64,000 nucleotides of DNA, taken from positions 2,067,501 to 2,131,500 of the forward strand of contig NZ_CP137559.1 of NCBI RefSeq assembly GCF_019249725.2, read 5' to 3'. The DNA is from Segatella hominis (lineage in GTDB: Bacteria > Bacteroidota > Bacteroidia > Bacteroidales > Bacteroidaceae). Below the pieces are notes generated by a model. It worked only from the letters and a program-made list of their open reading frames with translations. It ran no database searches and was not told the DNA's origin. This document shows, in pieces, positions 61,470-64,000 of the stretch (positions are counted from its first letter, which is position 1; each line of letters opens with the position of its first letter). A program made the position numbers and the translations under genes.

Positions 61470-62332
61470 TTGGTTAGTTTTTAATTATTAAAAAGAAAGG
61501 CGAAGGTATCCTTGAAGTACCAATATTCTTGATACCTTGCTGATTATCTTCTGGAGTTGCTGGGTTCCGAATATTGAGAAGTGCAGTTAAGCGTCTATAT
61601 CATATTATGTGATATTTTCTACTTCTTTTTCTTCAATATATTTATTTTTGTTCGACAATTTTACTATACATCACGATTTCGCTACCGAAAACCTATATAT
61701 TTGAGCTTAAAAATAAGGGTTTTTAGTGAAAAAATCCGCAGTTTTGAGCTCTTAAGTGAAAGAATAAGCCGAAAAACGCTCCATAAATAGGGATTTCTTA
61801 TCATAGTATAAATACACAATAATTGTCCCCTCTCTAATTTACGTATTACTGCCTATGGTTGATTCAACTCCCATGAGTTAGGATTTATAAGTCACTCATA
61901 ATAAAGTACTTAACTCCGCCACTTGGGGGTAATTCTAATTCACTCTATATGTTTATCAGCATCTAAAATGTTCCGTATTTCATATCTTTTGGCAAAGATA
62001 ATAAATCTTTTATATAATATCGAATTTTATTATTTTTTTTAACGTAAAAGCAGAAAATAGCTATTTTTGGGGTATAAGAAGTCCAATTTTGATGGCAAAA
62101 CATCCATTTTAGAGACAAGAAAAAGCCCTCCATTTGCAGTTTTGGGCTGAATATTTTACAGAATTAGGCCGCGAAGACAATAGAGACAGATGCTGATTGT
62201 TAGTATATTTTATCTTTATTGCACTTATAAATGTGTCGCAAGCAAAATAGATTAGATTACATAACTTATTGATAGTCAACAACATAAACAATCATAACAA
62301 TTAAAAATGATTCTCCTATTAAGTAGCATTCT
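61470..62332. other. AT-rich gene-free stretch
   Basis: No convincing gene is seen in these 860 bp. They hold inverted repeats AAGGTATC/GATACCTT (61503-61510, 61531-61538) and CAATATTC/GAATATTG (61521-61528, 61569-61576), a TATCTTT-TGGC-AAAGATA hairpin (61983-62000) that includes a minus-strand -7-like element, and an AGCCC/GGGCT hairpin near 62125-62150. Confidence 0.5.
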
Positions 62333-62487
62333 GGTCAAAAAGGTCAATGTCATAGTTGGTCAATTTATAAGAAGTATTGGTCATTTTTTCTATAGTATAA
62401 TATAAATATATATTTATATTATACTATAGGCTTTTTGACCCATCCCCCGAAGGATTTTGACCAACAATGACATTGACCTTTATGACC
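62333..62487. repeat. Nested inverted repeat: GACC elements B and C around a 40-bp perfect palindrome
   Basis: The outer arms, 62333-62363 and 62457-62487, are 31 bp with two mismatches; each is a GACC element (TGACC, 11 nt, TGACC, 3-4 nt, TGACC). Centred between them, 62390-62429 is a perfect palindrome of 40 bp made of A/T except for a few G/C (TATAGTATAATATAAATAT half-site). Copy C shows the same spacing as copy A at 49427. Confidence 0.9.
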
Positions 62488-62626
62488 GCTTTTCTAAAAT
62501 CCTGAGCCGCTTCCTTCATTTTCTTCCAATTCTATCAAAATGCAGCAATTGATTTCCGAAATATCATTGTAAAGCACTATCAGTCAGACACTTACAGACA
62601 CCCCTAAAAAATCTGTAGCGGAAAAA

Positions 62627-62659
62627 TTTGTTTTCAACTCCAAATTGTTGTACCTTTGC
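62627..62659 (+). promoter_or_regulatory. Promoter of the HU-like/smalltalk operon
   Basis: TTTG (62627-62630), 20 bp, TACCTTTGC (62651-62659), a full match to consensus. It leaves a ~160-nt leader containing a hairpin TTGATGT/ACATCAA (62730-62753). Confidence 0.85.
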
Positions 62660-62827
62660 ACCAGCAATCGAAAGAAAGCTTCTCTTGCACCGAAAGTCGG
62701 TCTTTACAGACGACACATTTGAGTCTCGATTGATGTAAGGCGCCAGACATCAATAACGACCCAAAGAAGGACAAGAAACGGGGCTTCTGGGGAATTGAAA
62801 TATCAACCATCTAAACACACACAAAGT

Positions 62828-63541
62828 ATGATTAACTACAGCATTACCATGCGCTCAGTGAACAGTAACCTCCTTGAAATCAATCAGGCTAAATCACGTA
62901 TCAACCAGGCTAAGAAAGAGGGCAAGAACCCCGACCAGGCCGACCTCAACCTGGTGAAGACCGAGAAGAAAAATGCCTTCGCCGTATCTCAGTATTCTGA
63001 TGTGATGACCATCGAGAAGTTTGCCAAGCACATCTCCAGCCACGGCAGCGTCTATTCTCGCGCAGACATCTCCGCCATCCTCTACATGACCGTGGATTGC
63101 ATGAGAGAGCAGCTCCTCGAAGGCAAGAAAATCCGCCTCGGCGATCTCGGTGATTTCTCCATCCTCCTCTCATCCAAGGGCGCTGAAGATGCCGACAAGT
63201 TCACCGCTCAGAACATCACCGACGTAAAGGTTCTTTGGGAGCCAGGCGCTGAGTTCAAGAACCTCCTTGCCGATGCCGAGTTCAACCTCGTAGCCAGCCG
63301 CAGTGCTCAGGCTGCAGTCATCAAGGCCATCAAAGCAGGCAAGGCCAACGTGGACCTCAACACTCCAACTACTCCTGACGACGGTTCTGATGGCGGTGGC
63401 TCTAATCCAAGCGGCGGCACTCCTGCAGGAGGTAACACCGAGCAGAGCGGCGGCACCAGCCAAGGCACCGGTTCCAACCCAAGCGGCGACAATAAAGGCG
63501 ACACTGGACAGGACGGCGATGGTGACTACGAATTGAAGTAG
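62828..63541 (+). CDS. HU-like DNA-binding protein with Gly-rich tail
   Basis: The protein has 237 residues from ATG 62828; the frame opens at a TTG (62795) that is less likely. Residues ~40-160 form a HU/IHF-like domain with an N-terminal extension (FAKHISSHGSVYSRADISAILYMTVDCMREQLLEGKKIRLGDLGDFSILL), as in the Bacteroidales DNA-binding HU-beta-type group. Residues 190-237 are a Gly/Ser/Thr-rich tail. It is the standard neighbour of smalltalk, DUF3987-type and amidase genes; here it is 10 kb from the latter. It could organise or act on the nearby palindrome, which is inference. Confidence 0.85.
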   Translation: MINYSITMRSVNSNLLEINQAKSRINQAKKEGKNPDQADLNLVKTEKKNAFAVSQYSDVMTIEKFAKHISSHGSVYSRADISAILYMTVDCMREQLLEGKKIRLGDLGDFSILLSSKGAEDADKFTAQNITDVKVLWEPGAEFKNLLADAEFNLVASRSAQAAVIKAIKAGKANVDLNTPTTPDDGSDGGGSNPSGGTPAGGNTEQSGGTSQGTGSNPSGDNKGDTGQDGDGDYELK

Positions 63542-63584
63542 CCCAATAAGTAAAAGTAAGTTTAACCTTTAAAATTGAATCAAT

Positions 63585-63689
63585 ATGAGTAAAATGAAAG
63601 CAGACACTTGGAAGACCATTCTTCAAATCGCCATCAGTTTCTTAACGGCAATTGCAACCACGCTCGGAATAACGAGTTGTGTGGGATAA
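63585..63689 (+). CDS. Smalltalk protein (34-residue membrane peptide)
   Basis: The sequence is MSKMKADTWKTILQ followed by a hydrophobic helix (IAISFLTAIATTLGITSC) and VG. It matches the tiny 'smalltalk' proteins of Bacteroidales that follow HU-like genes. It lies 43 bp after the HU-like gene and ends before a terminator. The Cys at the end of the helix could be a lipid or redox site. The role is unknown. Confidence 0.85.
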   Translation: MSKMKADTWKTILQIAISFLTAIATTLGITSCVG

Positions 63690-63764
63690 AGGAAAAATAT
63701 TGCGTTCAAGCAAATCATAATAAAGTTTTCAACTGTTTAAATTAATAGTATGTTTTCATAAAGC

Positions 63765-63795
63765 AAGCCCTCAGCTGAGATAGCTGGGGGCTTTC
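63765..63795 (+). terminator. Terminator of the HU-like/smalltalk operon
   Basis: AAGCCCTCAGCT pairs with AGCTGGGGGCTT around GAGAT and is followed by TCATTGTTT. Confidence 0.82.
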
Positions 63796-63834
63796 ATTGT
63801 TTATGACATGAACGGAATAATCACTTTTTAGAAC

Positions 63835-63868
63835 AGTGGTCATTGGTCATGGTTATTTCTGGTCAATA
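63835..63868 (-). repeat. GACC element, copy D
   Basis: On the minus strand: ATTGACC, 11 nt, TGACC, 1 nt, ATGACCAC. Its 11-nt spacer (AGAAATAACCA) resembles that of copy A (GGAAATTACCA). It faces copy C across the HU-like/smalltalk operon. Confidence 0.78.
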
Positions 63869-63920
63869 TCATTGAAGGTATTACTAAAAATGGCTATAAC
63901 ACCTATTTATATATACAAAA

Positions 63921-63951
63921 GATGGGGTCCAGTCTCACGACTCACCCCATC
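63921..63951. other. Hairpin near the right window edge
   Basis: GATGGGGT(cc)AGTC pairs with GACT(c)ACCCCATC. There is no T tract. The next gene is outside the window. Confidence 0.5.
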
Positions 63952-64000
63952 AATCCTCATGTATACGAAAAATTATATGCAATATAATTGTTTTATTATT

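Noticed and set aside
62795..62827. TTG start for the HU-like gene
   Set aside because: The added residues match no family feature and ATG 62828 is in good context.

Overview
The window looks like chromosomal DNA from a gut or oral Bacteroidota of the Prevotella/Segatella type. The 16S 3' end reads CCTCCTTTCT, promoters follow the Bacteroidota pattern (TTTG, 19-21 bp, TAnnTTTG), gene starts lack Shine-Dalgarno sequences, and there are BtuB/BtuG corrinoid operons and a HU/smalltalk cassette. No rRNA signature or database was available to fix the species.

0-5 kb: the 5' part of a 23S gene and a whole 16S gene on the minus strand, with a spacer lacking tRNAs, then a secreted GH43 glycosidase. 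5-12.8 kb: riboflavin synthase, a FucP-like sugar transporter with a nucleotidyltransferase/GHMP-kinase fusion, and an etfB-etfA-acyl-CoA dehydrogenase operon. 12.8-16 kb: a scarred region with a Schlafen/AlbA-type gene, two gene remnants and a duplicated acyl-CoA dehydrogenase 3' end and terminator. 16-25.4 kb: housekeeping genes (BamE/DUF4476-like protein, methyltransferase, MgtC, cardiolipin synthase, DnaG, LolD-like ABC ATPase, CvfB-like S1 protein, EttA).

25.6-37.6 kb: two adjacent corrinoid-uptake operons on the minus strand, each led by its own cobalamin riboswitch. One is btuB-btuG. The other is btuB, a BtuG-like propeller, a PKD-like lipoprotein and a 1065-residue mosaic surface protein. 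37.7-48.4 kb: HAD phosphatase, NlpE-like lipoprotein, an asd-ravA-redox protein-viaA operon, two tandem Rpn-type nuclease genes with shared flanks, and a CPA2 antiporter.

48.4-64 kb: an accessory island. It carries the Bacteroidales cassette of amidase, DUF5675 protein, DUF3987-type primase/helicase, HU-like protein and smalltalk peptide. Its two halves are separated by about 10 kb of cargo: a GIY-YIG protein with eleven repeats, an AbiE toxin-antitoxin pair, and orphan genes. Four copies of a spaced TGACC element bound both halves as inverted pairs, and a 40-bp perfect palindrome sits where the halves meet.

A recurring theme is that three separate inserts (Schlafen-like gene, btuG-btuB operon, AbiE) are each bounded by a direct repeat of the 3' end of the neighbouring gene. 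This suggests one common route of gene acquisition downstream of genes.
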